A stretch of DNA of 64,000 nt from Nitrincola salilacus. Its GTDB lineage: Bacteria > Pseudomonadota > Gammaproteobacteria > Pseudomonadales > Balneatricaceae. The first letter of the stretch is position 1, and each line of letters opens with the position of its first letter. The notes below the pieces were generated by a model. That model made no database searches. It was given only the letters and a program-made list of their open reading frames with translations, and had not been told where the DNA came from. The translations under genes and the position numbers were made by a program. The stretch spans positions 4,278,001 to 4,342,000 of the forward strand of contig NZ_CP176580.1 of the NCBI RefSeq assembly GCF_046271865.1, written 5' to 3'. Below are positions 26,471 through 35,493 of this stretch, in pieces.

Positions 26471-26943
26471 GCAGTCTCCCTGATGCTCAGACTAGCCAGA
26501 CCACTTGCATTCAAAGCACTGCCCATATCAATGTCCAACCCGCTCCCCAGCCAGCTCCCAAACCAGCTCCCAAACCAATAGCCCAGCCCCACACACACCA
26601 GACAGAGCAGCAGCGACAGAGTGATATTGACCAGTGCGCGCAACAGATAGCCTTCACGCAGCAGTGCGAGTGTCTGCAGACTGAAGGAGGATACAGTGGT
26701 GTAGCTGCCCAGAAAACCGGTCACTGCCAACTGCCAGAACAACCCGGAAGACGACAGCAGCGTGCCGACCAGTGCGGCCAGCAAACCAATCACCAGCGCC
26801 CCGCTGACATTCACCAGCAACGTACCCCAGGGGAAATGAGCTCCAAACTTATGTCCGACATAATCGGATACGCAATAACGCGCCATTCCCCCCAGCGCAC
26901 TGCCAAGGGCCACGCAGATCAGACTGTAAATAAACACCGGCAC
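26467..26943 (-). CDS. crcB: CrcB/Fluc fluoride channel subunit (first of a pair)
   Basis: The protein has 158 residues with four membrane helices and the motifs GGMARYCVSD, FPWGTLLVNVSGALVIG and GFLGSYTTVSSFSLQTL. It starts at a GTG with GGGGAGG nine bases upstream. The C-terminal tail has a short repeat (WFGSWFGSWLGSG) followed by about 20 extra residues beyond the last helix. It is translationally coupled to the second crcB. Function from the family is passive fluoride export. Confidence 0.92.
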   Translation of the reverse strand: MPVFIYSLICVALGSALGGMARYCVSDYVGHKFGAHFPWGTLLVNVSGALVIGLLAALVGTLLSSSGLFWQLAVTGFLGSYTTVSSFSLQTLALLREGYLLRALVNITLSLLLCLVCVGLGYWFGSWFGSWLGSGLDIDMGSALNASGLASLSIRETA

Positions 26944-27066
26944 CCGTTACTGCCTCCCCGGCTTCGGATCAAAGTTGACTGACAATGATTTCATATGCCA
27001 CCGAAGTCAAGGTCACAGCAACCGTTTGAGTATTTCGAGCGCACGGATACGATCATCCGCCAGTGG

Positions 27067-27975
27067 CTACAGAGCACTCAAGCGTGCACTGAACCACTCC
27101 ACCAGATGCTCCACTCCTGCACGCACTTTCGCCGAGTGCGCCAGCCGTTGTGGATAAACTGCCCAGATATTTGCAGTCTGATAGTATTCAGGCAGTATCC
27201 GGCGTAACTGACCGGAGGCGAGCAAAGGGCTGACATCCCAGTGCGAACGCAACACGATACCTCGCCCTTCACTCGCCCACTGCACCGCTATCTCACCATG
27301 ATTGCTCGACAGACTGCCTTTGACCCTGACACTTTTCTCACCGGTGTCCGATTGCAACCGCCACACGCCGTAGGGATGATCCCGCTCTTTGATCACCAGA
27401 CACTCATGCTCAGACAGTTCTGCCAATGTATGAGGTTCCCCTCGCCGTGCCAGATAGTCAGGTGATGCACAGAGAATGCGATGATTATCGGCTAACTTGC
27501 GGGCGATCAGATGCGGCGCTATGTCATCGCCGATGCGCACATCGATATCGAACCCCTCACCGGCAACATCTACCAACCGATCAAACACCTCAAAACGAAC
27601 CGACAGTTCAGGATAACGATCTGTCAGCACCGACACGGCAGGCGCGACCTGCTGGCGACCAAACCCGAAGCTGGAACTGATCCGCAACTGTCCACGAGGG
27701 AGATGCCGTGTGTCGGCCACCTCCTGAAATAACTGGTCCAGATCATCCAGTATCCGCTCTGCCCAGCGCAGTACTTTCTCACCTTGCTCGGTGACACTGA
27801 CTCGCCGTGTGGTGCGATGCAGCAGTTGTGTATTGAGTGCGTTTTCGAGGGCTTTGATGCGTTTGCTGACATAAGCCACTGACACACCCAGCTCCGCGGC
27901 TGCTTCAGCGAAGCTGGATCTGGCAGCAACCCGTGTAAAAACACGCAGATCATCATTAGAGAGCTGATTATTCAT
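27067..27975 (-). CDS. dmlR: LysR-family regulator, DmlR/TtdR-like
   Basis: The protein has 302 residues. The N-terminal winged helix-turn-helix (residues 8-65, AAAELGVSVAYVSKRIKALE) is followed by a periplasmic-binding-protein-like effector domain. It is divergent from a D-malate/tartrate dehydrogenase gene with an 86-bp gap. That is the same arrangement as E. coli dmlR-dmlA, in which DmlR activates dmlA for growth on D-malate. Three TCGATT repeats (27989, 28005, 28015) in the gap may be part of its binding site. Confidence 0.88.
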   Translation of the reverse strand: MNNQLSNDDLRVFTRVAARSSFAEAAAELGVSVAYVSKRIKALENALNTQLLHRTTRRVSVTEQGEKVLRWAERILDDLDQLFQEVADTRHLPRGQLRISSSFGFGRQQVAPAVSVLTDRYPELSVRFEVFDRLVDVAGEGFDIDVRIGDDIAPHLIARKLADNHRILCASPDYLARRGEPHTLAELSEHECLVIKERDHPYGVWRLQSDTGEKSVRVKGSLSSNHGEIAVQWASEGRGIVLRSHWDVSPLLASGQLRRILPEYYQTANIWAVYPQRLAHSAKVRAGVEHLVEWFSARLSAL

Positions 27976-28061
27976 GATATGGAAACAGTCGATTAACCTT
28001 TTGCTCGATTGTATTCGATTCGTAGATAACTAGTATAGAAAATAAACAACAGGAGCTGAAC

Positions 28062-29126
28062 ATGAGCAAACTATTCAAAATCGCTGTGATTGCCGGTGAC
28101 GGCATCGGTAAAGAGGTGATGCCCGAAGCCTTGAGAGTTCTGCAGGTGACTGCTGAGCGCTTCGACCTGCAACTGGAGATCACAAGCGTAGACTGGGCCA
28201 GCTGTGATTACTATCTGGAACACGGCAGCATGATGCCCGACGACTGGAAAGAGCAGGTGCAAGGGATGGATGCGATCCTGTTCGGCGCAGTCGGCTGGCC
28301 CGACACTGTGCCCGACCATATCTCGCTATGGGGTTCGCTGCTGAAGTTTCGCCGCGAATTCGACCAGTATATCAACCTGCGTCCGGTACGCCTGTTTGAA
28401 GGTGTCCCCTGCCCACTGGCTGGTCGCAACGCGGGTGATATCGATTTCTTTGTGGTGCGTGAGAATACTGAAGGCGAATACACTAACCTCGGTGGCAAGA
28501 TCTTTGAAGGTACCGACCGAGAGGTGGTCATTCAGGAATCGGTCTTTACCCGCCATGGTACTGATCGTGTACTGAAGTACGCATTTGAACTGGCTCAGAG
28601 CCGCGCGCGCAAACATCTGACGGTGGCTACCAAGAGCAACGGCATCGCCATCAGCATGCCCTGGTGGGACAATCGTGCCGATGAGATGGCCACGGGCTAC
28701 CCGGAGATCACGGTCGACAAGCAGCATATCGATATCCTGTGCGCCCGCTTTGTACTGCAACCGGCCCGTTTCGATGTTGTTGTGGCCAGCAATCTGTTCG
28801 GCGATATTCTGTCGGATCTCGGCCCGGCCTGTACCGGCACGATCGGTCTTGCACCGTCTGCCAACCTGAATCCCGAGCGCAAATTCCCATCCCTGTTTGA
28901 ACCGGTGCATGGTTCGGCACCGGATATCTTTGGTCAGAATATCGCCAACCCGGTCGCCATGATCTGGTCGGCCGCACTGATGCTGGATTTCCTGGGCTAT
29001 AAGGAGGCGCATGACGTGATTTTGCAGGCGGTGGAAAAAGTGCTGGCCGAAGGACCACGCACACCAGACCTCGGCGGCAAAGCCTCCACAACCGAGATGG
29101 GGGAAGCAGTTGCCGCTCTGATCTGA
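28062..29126 (+). CDS. dmlA: D-malate/tartrate dehydrogenase (decarboxylating)
   Basis: The protein has 354 residues of the isocitrate/isopropylmalate dehydrogenase family. It shows AVIAGDGIGKEVMPE at the N-terminus, the substrate arginine cluster in LRPVRLF, FFVVRENTEGEY, DVVVASNLFGDILSDL and the NAD-binding block EPVHGSAPDIFGQNIANP. FVVRENTEGEY and length place it with tartrate/D-malate dehydrogenases rather than LeuB. It oxidises D-malate to pyruvate and CO2 with NAD+ and a divalent metal. AGGAG precedes the ATG. Divergent dmlR supports the role. Confidence 0.9.
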   Translation: MSKLFKIAVIAGDGIGKEVMPEALRVLQVTAERFDLQLEITSVDWASCDYYLEHGSMMPDDWKEQVQGMDAILFGAVGWPDTVPDHISLWGSLLKFRREFDQYINLRPVRLFEGVPCPLAGRNAGDIDFFVVRENTEGEYTNLGGKIFEGTDREVVIQESVFTRHGTDRVLKYAFELAQSRARKHLTVATKSNGIAISMPWWDNRADEMATGYPEITVDKQHIDILCARFVLQPARFDVVVASNLFGDILSDLGPACTGTIGLAPSANLNPERKFPSLFEPVHGSAPDIFGQNIANPVAMIWSAALMLDFLGYKEAHDVILQAVEKVLAEGPRTPDLGGKASTTEMGEAVAALI

Positions 29127-29130
29127 CAGA

Positions 29131-29251
29131 TGAATCCGTGACTTCAGGGCGCATCCCGGAGGTCTTGGGTGAGTGCATTCACGGCGTCTCACCCAAGGCA
29201 CCCGGGATATGCCTGCACAGACAATAAGTTGGCAGTGCAATCACGGATTCA
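29131..29251. repeat. 121-bp nested inverted-repeat element between convergent genes
   Basis: Three pairs of complementary arms are nested. The outer pair is TGAATCCGTGA (29131-29141) and TCACGGATTCA (29241-29251). The middle pair is ATCCCGG (29153-29159) and CCGGGAT (29202-29208). The inner pair is CTTGGGTGAG (29164-29173) and CTCACCCAAG (29188-29197), with a 14-nt loop. All are perfect. The element fills the gap between dmlA and the YjdM gene. It could be a bidirectional terminator, a structured RNA or a small palindromic mobile repeat. No T-run is present. Confidence 0.75.
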
Positions 29252-29259
29252 GGTAAGTA

Positions 29260-29607
29260 TCAATCCTGAGCTTTCTTCACAAACTCGGATTTGAGTTTCA
29301 TCGGACCAATCCCATCAATCTTGCAATCGATATCATGATCACCGCCAACCAGGCGGATATTCTTCACCTTGGTACCGACCTTCACTACCGAAGAGGTCCC
29401 TTTGATCTTCAGATCTTTGATCACGGTCACCGTGTCACCATCCTGCAGCACCGTGCCGTTCGCATCACGATAAACCGGTTCATCACTGCTTGCATCAGCA
29501 CTCGCATCCTGTGCCCACTCATGGCCACAGGAGGGACAGACATACATCAGGCCATCTTCATAGGTGTATTCAGAATCGCATTGCGGGCAGTTAGGTAGTG
29601 CGCTCAT
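29260..29607 (-). CDS. yjdM: PhnA/YjdM-family zinc-ribbon protein
   Basis: The protein has 115 residues. The N-terminal zinc ribbon uses CPQC and CPSCGHEW (cysteines near residues 7, 10, 24 and 27). The C-terminal beta-barrel domain contains DGDTVTVIKDLKIKGTS and ends with the family block IDCKIDGIGPMKLKSEFVKKA. The name alkylphosphonate utilisation operon protein is historical, and no phosphonate gene is in this window. Four 11-bp tandem repeats lie directly upstream of its start, in the probable leader. Confidence 0.9.
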   Translation of the reverse strand: MSALPNCPQCDSEYTYEDGLMYVCPSCGHEWAQDASADASSDEPVYRDANGTVLQDGDTVTVIKDLKIKGTSSVVKVGTKVKNIRLVGGDHDIDCKIDGIGPMKLKSEFVKKAQD

Positions 29608-29618
29608 GTGGGTTCCAG

Positions 29619-29662
29619 TGTAGTTCCGGTGTAGTTCCGGTGTAGTTCCGGTGTAGTTTCGT
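29619..29662. repeat. 11-bp tandem repeat upstream of yjdM
   Basis: The unit TGTAGTTCCGG occurs three times exactly (29619-29629, 29630-29640, 29641-29651) and a fourth time imperfectly (29652-29662). It begins 12 bp upstream of the YjdM start codon, in the minus-strand leader. Copy number may vary by slippage and change ribosome or promoter spacing. Confidence 0.9.
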
Positions 29663-29758
29663 ATTAATGGCCTATGCCAAGTGAGGGCATATGATACCCG
29701 AGTTGACCGCGCAGGATAAAGCGCGCCAGGCGCATGACTCTGCCTGTGTTGCCGTGTA

Positions 29759-30832
29759 TCATCCTGGATAGCGCCACTCCAGGCGCTTACCCTGTGTAGA
29801 AGACCGCTCTGCCAGCTCCAGGGTATAGATCAAACGGCATGCCTCCTGCAGGGTGACGGGTGGTTCATCCTTGCCCTGTATGGCCAGTGCCAGTTGTTGA
29901 TAAAAGTGTCGATAGTCGCCAGGGATAGGAGCAGAACTCAAAGCATCATCCATTTGCTCATTGCTCGGCTGAAAGAGAAAACCGCTCTGTTTAGCACCCT
30001 GATCAGGGTAACCTGAGTGCCAGGGCATCTGACCCGCTCTCAATGCCTCCTCCTGCGGATCTACTCCTGTACACTGCCAACTGCCCGCGTCAAAGCGCGC
30101 ATTGAAGCGGCGCATCGTGCCGGCCTCAAAGGGTGTTGAGCCGACCACGACAACTTTATCCGGATAAAACAGCTGTACTTCGAACCAATCTGTGCTGAAC
30201 GCAGCGGCTTGATCCATGTGCCGCAGTGTTTGCAGACTTGCCAACAGTTGATCAGGTGGGCCAAACAGCAGCAGGATCTGGTCCAGCAGGTGCGGAGCAA
30301 GATCCCAGAAGATCCCTGTACCCACACCCGGCTGTTCACGCCAACGCTTCTGAGGCTGTGGTCGGAAGCGGTCAAAGCGGCTATCCAGATGGCGCAACTT
30401 GCCCAGTTGGCCACTGAAAACCAGCTCCCTGAGCTTCAGAAAATCACCATCGTAACGCCGGTTCTGATATACCGTCAGCAGCTTGCCCTGCTGCTCTGCC
30501 AGCGCTTTGAGCGCCTCCATCTGAGCCAGCTCGGTGACGGCGGGCTTTTCCAGCAGGACATGCTTACCCGCCAGCAACGCCTGTTGAGCGAGCGTAAAGT
30601 GCAGGTGATTCGGTGCTGTGATGACGATCAGATCCAGGTCATCTGCATGGATCAACTCATCACTGCTCGCCACCACCGGTACACCCGGCGCCACCTGATG
30701 CACCAGATCTGCCTGACTGCTGCTTACCCTGGCCAGCACAAAGTCAGGGTGATCCAGCAAAAACGGGGCATGAAAAATACGCCCCGACAGGCCAAAGCCA
30801 ATCAATCCCGCTCGAATAGGTTGTGCCGACAC
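29759..30832 (-). CDS. Gfo/Idh/MocA-family NAD(P)-dependent oxidoreductase
   Basis: The protein has 357 residues. An N-terminal Rossmann domain (AGLIGFGLSGRIFHAPFL) and the family motif LLEKPAVTELAQMEAL at about residue 95 precede the C-terminal alpha/beta substrate domain. The GRIFHAPFL sequence is typical of the YdgJ-like branch. The start is a GTG at 30832 with AGGAG upstream. Substrates in the family are usually sugars, polyols or their derivatives; this one is unknown. Three 18-bp tandem repeats lie 20 bp upstream of the start. Confidence 0.9.
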   Translation of the reverse strand: MSAQPIRAGLIGFGLSGRIFHAPFLLDHPDFVLARVSSSQADLVHQVAPGVPVVASSDELIHADDLDLIVITAPNHLHFTLAQQALLAGKHVLLEKPAVTELAQMEALKALAEQQGKLLTVYQNRRYDGDFLKLRELVFSGQLGKLRHLDSRFDRFRPQPQKRWREQPGVGTGIFWDLAPHLLDQILLLFGPPDQLLASLQTLRHMDQAAAFSTDWFEVQLFYPDKVVVVGSTPFEAGTMRRFNARFDAGSWQCTGVDPQEEALRAGQMPWHSGYPDQGAKQSGFLFQPSNEQMDDALSSAPIPGDYRHFYQQLALAIQGKDEPPVTLQEACRLIYTLELAERSSTQGKRLEWRYPG

Positions 30833-30851
30833 CCTGCTTACTCCTGACCAG

Positions 30852-30905
30852 ACTTCTTTCGATTACCAGGCTTCTTTCGATTACCAGACTTATTTCGATT
30901 ACCAG
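30852..30905. repeat. 18-bp tandem repeat upstream of the MocA-type oxidoreductase
   Basis: Three adjacent units of ACTTCTTTCGATTACCAG (30852-30869, 30870-30887, 30888-30905) differ at one or two positions. A partial GTTTACCAG follows. The array ends 20 bp upstream of the GTG start of the oxidoreductase and just before its ribosome-binding site. The reading frame through it is repetitive but there is no sign that it is translated. Confidence 0.9.
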
Positions 30906-30993
30906 ATAGTGTTTACCAGATATCACTCGATTAAACGAAAGCTGCACTCGGCAGGCAAGTATCAAAGTGTAACAACAGGGCTCGACAGAAGAC

Positions 30994-31782
30994 TCAGTTG
31001 GTTGCGACTGGCGTATGTGTCGGCATGCCCAAGCGCCCGACACCCGGTAGATTGATGGCAAGTGGCCAGAGATCGATTCCTGCACTCAGTCCCAACAGGT
31101 TGAACTCCAGCCCCTCTTCCGGCGCTACTATCACTCCCAAAAGACCACCGAATGAGAGTTGCAGACCCGTACCACTTGGCGCACTCGCCAGTACCCCACC
31201 CTCGGGCAGATAATCCTTGCCGATCGCCGTGGACGGCAGGTTCAGACGCAGCTCCGGCACCTCACGCCCCAGATAGGCGATAAAGGTGTTGCTGTTGGGG
31301 CCGGGCCAAATGCGATATTCATTGTTGTGCGGATAGCGCTTTGCCGCCTCATGCAGGCGTTCTATCAGCGCATCCACCTCATCCCCGCCTCGCACTTCAC
31401 GCAGCAGTACCGGTTCGCTGCCATACCAGTAGCCATCCGGGATACCGGGTGCGACCCGCACCGCTTCACCACCCCGGGCAACGCTGAAGCCGATCACTTC
31501 GAAGCGTGTATAGTGATCAGCCCCCTGAGGTTTTACCGCTATCCAGGTATGCACACCGAATGCCCCGCGCCAACGGAAGGCACGACCGGCATAGACATGA
31601 ATCACCGCTTCAGGCGTTGTACTGACCTCTGGCGCCAGACCAGCACTGTCACGCCGGGCGGTACGCCAGTCGGAACCACGATCATCACCGTTCAGTTGTG
31701 ATGTCAGCGCACAACCCAAGGGCAGGATAAACACCGCCAGTAGCACAATCATGACCCGCAGGGGCCATTTCATAAATCTCAT
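30994..31782 (-). CDS. DUF3750 family protein, probably membrane-anchored or exported
   Basis: The protein has 262 residues. An N-terminal hydrophobic segment (residues 7-24) ends in LPLGC, which resembles but does not fully match a lipobox. The body contains HVYAGRAFRWRGAFGVHTWIAVK and WPGPNSNTFIAYLGR, conserved blocks of the DUF3750 family. WPGPNSNTF has the look of a cysteine-less relative of a papain-like active site. No function is established. It stands alone between a MocA oxidoreductase and a signalling gene. Confidence 0.75.
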   Translation of the reverse strand: MRFMKWPLRVMIVLLAVFILPLGCALTSQLNGDDRGSDWRTARRDSAGLAPEVSTTPEAVIHVYAGRAFRWRGAFGVHTWIAVKPQGADHYTRFEVIGFSVARGGEAVRVAPGIPDGYWYGSEPVLLREVRGGDEVDALIERLHEAAKRYPHNNEYRIWPGPNSNTFIAYLGREVPELRLNLPSTAIGKDYLPEGGVLASAPSGTGLQLSFGGLLGVIVAPEEGLEFNLLGLSAGIDLWPLAINLPGVGRLGMPTHTPVATN

Positions 31783-31905
31783 TCAGTAACCTTATTTAAA
31801 TCGCAGCTTCAATCGTATCAGGTGAGGTTTGATCCACTTGCGAGCTTTATGTTCAAAACGTATTTTCAGACCCTGGCGACGCCACACCTATTTTACGAAC
31901 CTAGG

Positions 31906-34431
31906 TTACGCACTTAACCCTCGCACCCAATCCTCAATCGCCTCCACCGGCGCTGGCCGTGCGAACAGATACCCCTGATAGCAGATGCAGCCGCTGTCGA
32001 ACAGCAACTGACGCTGCTCCTCTGTCTCCACTCCTTCCGCCACCAACAACATGCCGAAGGTGTGAGCGATCCCGATGATCGCTTCAACAATCACCCACTC
32101 CTTACTTCGCACACCGTCTTCGCACTCCCGGATGAAGTGCTGGTCGATCTTCACTTCATCAAATGGCAACCGCGACAGATAGGAGAGGGAGGAGTAACCC
32201 GTGCCGAAGTCATCCATTGAAAAGCGCAGCCCCATCGCCTTGAGCTGTTGCATCCGTTCCACGGCATCATCCAGATCTGCCAGAACCAGACTCTCGGTCA
32301 ATTCCAGCATCAGATTGGCCGGATCGATCTGGAAGATATGCAGCAGATGCGCCATCTGCTCAACAAAATCCGACCGATAGAACTGTCGGGCGCTGATATT
32401 GACTGAGATGATCAGCGACTTAAGCTGTGGGTCCTGCTGCCAGCGTTGCAGTTGCTGACACGCTTGTTCCAGCACCCAGGCACCAATTGGCTCGATCAGC
32501 CCGGTTTCCTCTGCCAGCGGAATGAACACGTCCGGCGAGATCATCCCGCGTACCGGGTGATGCCAGCGCAGCAGGGCTTCAACTCCCACCACTATGCCAT
32601 CGGCTGTCACCTGAGGCTGGTAGTACAGTGTCATCTGTTCAGCCTGAATCGCTTCCCGCAACGCCTGCTCCAACTCGAAGCGCTCCTGCAACTCATCATT
32701 CATGCGCGGATCAAACAGCTGAAACTCTCTGCCACCTGCCTTTTTGGCATGCGACATGGCGATATCGGCACACTTGAGCAACTCCTCACTGCCTCGGGAA
32801 TGGTCAGTAAACAGGCAGATTCCGATACTGATATCACTCTGATATGTCCGACTGGCAAGACTGAAGGGCTCCTGCAACCGATTCAGTATCTCGGATGCAA
32901 TCTGTTCCGCTGCCGCCTCGGCCTGCTCTGCCTCACGCGGCAGGTCCCCGACAATCAGGGTAAACTCATCACTGCTCAGTCGTCCCAGGTAGCTTCCAGC
33001 CGGTGCCAGCTTTTCCAGACGTCTGGCCACCAGTTTCAACAACTGATCACCGGCCTGATGCCCCTGGGTATCATTGACACGCTTGAAATGATCCAGATCG
33101 ATAAAGAAGATTGCACCGGTACACTGCTTCGTCTGAGCGACCTCGGCACAGACCTCGGCCAGCACTTTCTGCAGCCGTCCGCGGTTGAATAACCCGGTCA
33201 ACGGATCATGAAAGGCCAGACGCTCTAATCTTTCATCCACCGTCTTGCGCTCGGTGATGTCAGTGATGAAGCCACTCCAACTGACACCGGTTGCGTCCGG
33301 CTCCGGCATCGCATTACCAAACAGCCAACGCAGTTGACCTTCTGGATAGAGTACCCGGTACTCATGCTGCCAGGGGGTGAGGTTCTGAGCAGATACGTGA
33401 ATAGATGCCAACATCGTCTCACGATCGTCGGGATGAATCAGTGCCATCACCGGAGCGGCATTCTCACGTGCTGCATCGGGCGAAATGCGGTAAAAATCCT
33501 GGATCGCTTCACTGGCATAGGGAAAGGTAAAACTGCCATCCTGATCCAGTCGAAACTGGTACACCATGCCGGGCACCCGCGCTGCGATCTGTTGCAGACG
33601 CGTCGAGGATTCCCGCGCGATCAGTTCCGAACGCCGACTGCTCTGTTCGGCAGACTGCACCTTCTGAAGCATGCTGACAGCCACCAGTGCAATCAACATC
33701 AGCGCCACCGCTACGCCTACAGCCACCAGGCCCAGCATGGCAAGATTCAGGCGAGGTCCGGATACACCTTCCAGCGCAGCAGAAGGCAGATAGACCGTGG
33801 CGCCCATCGCCACATAGTGCATCGATGCAATCGCCAGTCCCATAACCACAGAGCTGAGCAGCACCAGCAGTGCTTTGTGCTGCACCCTCCGTCCCAGCAG
33901 AGAGTAAATACTCAACGCCAGTGCCGCCAGCAGAACGGCCACCAGAATCGACAGAACAAACAGACCTGGCTGATAAAGACGTATCGCCGGCATCACCATG
34001 GCGGCCATGCCGGTATAGTGCATCAATCCGATGCCGCCACCCATGAACAACCCACCCGCCAGAACCCGCCTCATCGGCGGTGCCTGACCGGCAATGACCG
34101 CCAGTGTGACATAAGCTGCCAGCACGGCTGGCAACACGGAGAAGAGCGTCAGGGGGATCTGATACTCGACCTCAACCGGTAGCTTGAAGGCGAGCATACC
34201 GGTGAAGTGCATCGCCCAGACCCCAACTCCCATGATCAGCGCCCCACAGACATGCCAGAGTCTGTGCTCCGCGGCAGCGCTTTGACTGCGCATCAGGCGA
34301 CTGAAACTGAAGCTGGTATAGGCGGCAAGAATCGCGATCAGCACAGACAGCAACATCAGGCCGGATGAATGGCTGCCATGATAAGCCTGACTCAGGTCCA
34401 TGTCGCTATGTGTAAAGGCCAGATACTGCAT
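31906..34431 (-). CDS. MHYT-PAS-GGDEF-EAL cyclic-di-GMP signalling protein
   Basis: The protein has 841 residues. The N-terminal integral-membrane MHYT domain (about 1-250) has three motif copies, MHFTGM, MHYTGM and MHYVAM, thought to bind metal and sense a gas such as O2, CO or NO. A PAS domain (about 280-390), a GGDEF domain (about 400-560) and an EAL domain (about 575-835) follow. The cyclase signature is degenerate (RLSSDEF instead of GGDEF). The EAL domain keeps EALLRWHHP, NISARQF and DDFGTGYSS. It is therefore most likely a c-di-GMP phosphodiesterase with a regulatory or inactive cyclase domain. Confidence 0.92.
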   Translation of the reverse strand: MQYLAFTHSDMDLSQAYHGSHSSGLMLLSVLIAILAAYTSFSFSRLMRSQSAAAEHRLWHVCGALIMGVGVWAMHFTGMLAFKLPVEVEYQIPLTLFSVLPAVLAAYVTLAVIAGQAPPMRRVLAGGLFMGGGIGLMHYTGMAAMVMPAIRLYQPGLFVLSILVAVLLAALALSIYSLLGRRVQHKALLVLLSSVVMGLAIASMHYVAMGATVYLPSAALEGVSGPRLNLAMLGLVAVGVAVALMLIALVAVSMLQKVQSAEQSSRRSELIARESSTRLQQIAARVPGMVYQFRLDQDGSFTFPYASEAIQDFYRISPDAARENAAPVMALIHPDDRETMLASIHVSAQNLTPWQHEYRVLYPEGQLRWLFGNAMPEPDATGVSWSGFITDITERKTVDERLERLAFHDPLTGLFNRGRLQKVLAEVCAEVAQTKQCTGAIFFIDLDHFKRVNDTQGHQAGDQLLKLVARRLEKLAPAGSYLGRLSSDEFTLIVGDLPREAEQAEAAAEQIASEILNRLQEPFSLASRTYQSDISIGICLFTDHSRGSEELLKCADIAMSHAKKAGGREFQLFDPRMNDELQERFELEQALREAIQAEQMTLYYQPQVTADGIVVGVEALLRWHHPVRGMISPDVFIPLAEETGLIEPIGAWVLEQACQQLQRWQQDPQLKSLIISVNISARQFYRSDFVEQMAHLLHIFQIDPANLMLELTESLVLADLDDAVERMQQLKAMGLRFSMDDFGTGYSSLSYLSRLPFDEVKIDQHFIRECEDGVRSKEWVIVEAIIGIAHTFGMLLVAEGVETEEQRQLLFDSGCICYQGYLFARPAPVEAIEDWVRGLSA

Positions 34432-34544
34432 CGATGTATGGCAGCCCAGAAGAAGTTTTCAAAAGAATAAGCGTGTTTGACCGCTCATGCAAATCATCAG
34501 CGTTTGCAAGTGCGTACCAGATAACACCCGGCACTTGCTCGATT

Positions 34545-35357
34545 TCAATATCGTGCTCTGAAGTGCCACTCATCGGGTGCCATATCGTTATGTACTGCTC
34601 TGCGAATCGACTCTTCTATCTCTGTGGAGTCGATGTCATACAGACCACACAGCGCCAACGCACGTCGCAGATCCACCTCCTGACCCAGATATTCATACAG
34701 CACTCTGACGCAGCAGGGCATGCGTTCGCTGCTGTCTGCCACGCCGATTTTCAGCCCGGTCAGGCGCGAAACACGATTTTTGAAGCTGGGAAACAGAATG
34801 CTCTGACTGATCTCATGACCATTGAGTGACTCATAATCCACCATGAAGATTCGATCCGACAGACAATACGCAACCCCCAGATAACGGTTATGGCAGGGAC
34901 GCCCACCCGGATATGGAACCATGCGCTCTGTGCGCTGATAGTGCACCCGGCCATCACGCTGTTCCAGACAGACCAGTGTCCGTAACAGTTTGCCGGGGCT
35001 GGCCATCGACAGGTAATACTCGAAATAGTAACCCAGATAACGATCCAGCCCCCGGTTTCCAAGCTGCTCCAGTCGCGCCAGATGTTCCGCTTCCGGCGTA
35101 GAGTCCAGCACTTCCGATCGGACGCGGGGCCGTACCTGCACCAACCGCTGAAACTGATTGTGTGGCAACTGGATCTCATGCTCCTCAACACCAAAAAACT
35201 CACAGAAACGCCGCAGAGTACTGGCCGAGGGCTTGTAACGACCACTCAGATAGCGGTTGAACTGCGGCCGGTTGATATGCAGCCGCCGACAGACCTCCGC
35301 AATCGATTTGTAGTAGCTGCACAACAATCTCAGATTACGTGCGAAATCCTCATTCAT
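34545..35357 (-). CDS. Helix-turn-helix regulator with a large uncharacterised C-terminal domain
   Basis: The protein has 270 residues. The N-terminal helix-turn-helix of Cro/CI type lies at about residues 10-60 (AEVCRRLHINRPQFNRYLSGRYKPS). About 200 residues of an uncharacterised domain follow. The ATG at 35357 has AGGAGG upstream and begins the canonical fold; an earlier start at 35393 is unlikely. It is divergent from the alanine/glycine symporter-asparaginase operon with a 136-bp gap and is the natural candidate regulator of it. The C-terminal domain could sense an amino acid, but this is inference. Confidence 0.8.
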   Translation of the reverse strand: MNEDFARNLRLLCSYYKSIAEVCRRLHINRPQFNRYLSGRYKPSASTLRRFCEFFGVEEHEIQLPHNQFQRLVQVRPRVRSEVLDSTPEAEHLARLEQLGNRGLDRYLGYYFEYYLSMASPGKLLRTLVCLEQRDGRVHYQRTERMVPYPGGRPCHNRYLGVAYCLSDRIFMVDYESLNGHEISQSILFPSFKNRVSRLTGLKIGVADSSERMPCCVRVLYEYLGQEVDLRRALALCGLYDIDSTEIEESIRRAVHNDMAPDEWHFRARY

Positions 35358-35493
35358 CACTCCTCCTGATGCTGATAGATGCTTTAAGAGCATCAGACTG
35401 CGCCAGATATCGCTAAAGTGTCAACTTCTTTCCACCCCAAACCCTTGTTTAAATAAACGGCTCGATATAACAACAATAGGGGAGATATACCCA

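Noticed and set aside
26944..27066. Fluoride riboswitch upstream of the crcB pair
   Set aside because: I looked for the conserved GG-GAUGG start and pseudoknot segments in this short gap and found none; only a ribosome-binding site is evident.
29260..29607. Phosphonate utilisation locus
   Set aside because: Only the misnamed PhnA/YjdM protein is present. No C-P lyase, phosphonatase or phosphonate transporter gene is in the window.
30852..30905. CRISPR array
   Set aside because: The 18-bp units are directly adjacent with no spacers and no cas genes are nearby, so this is a tandem repeat.
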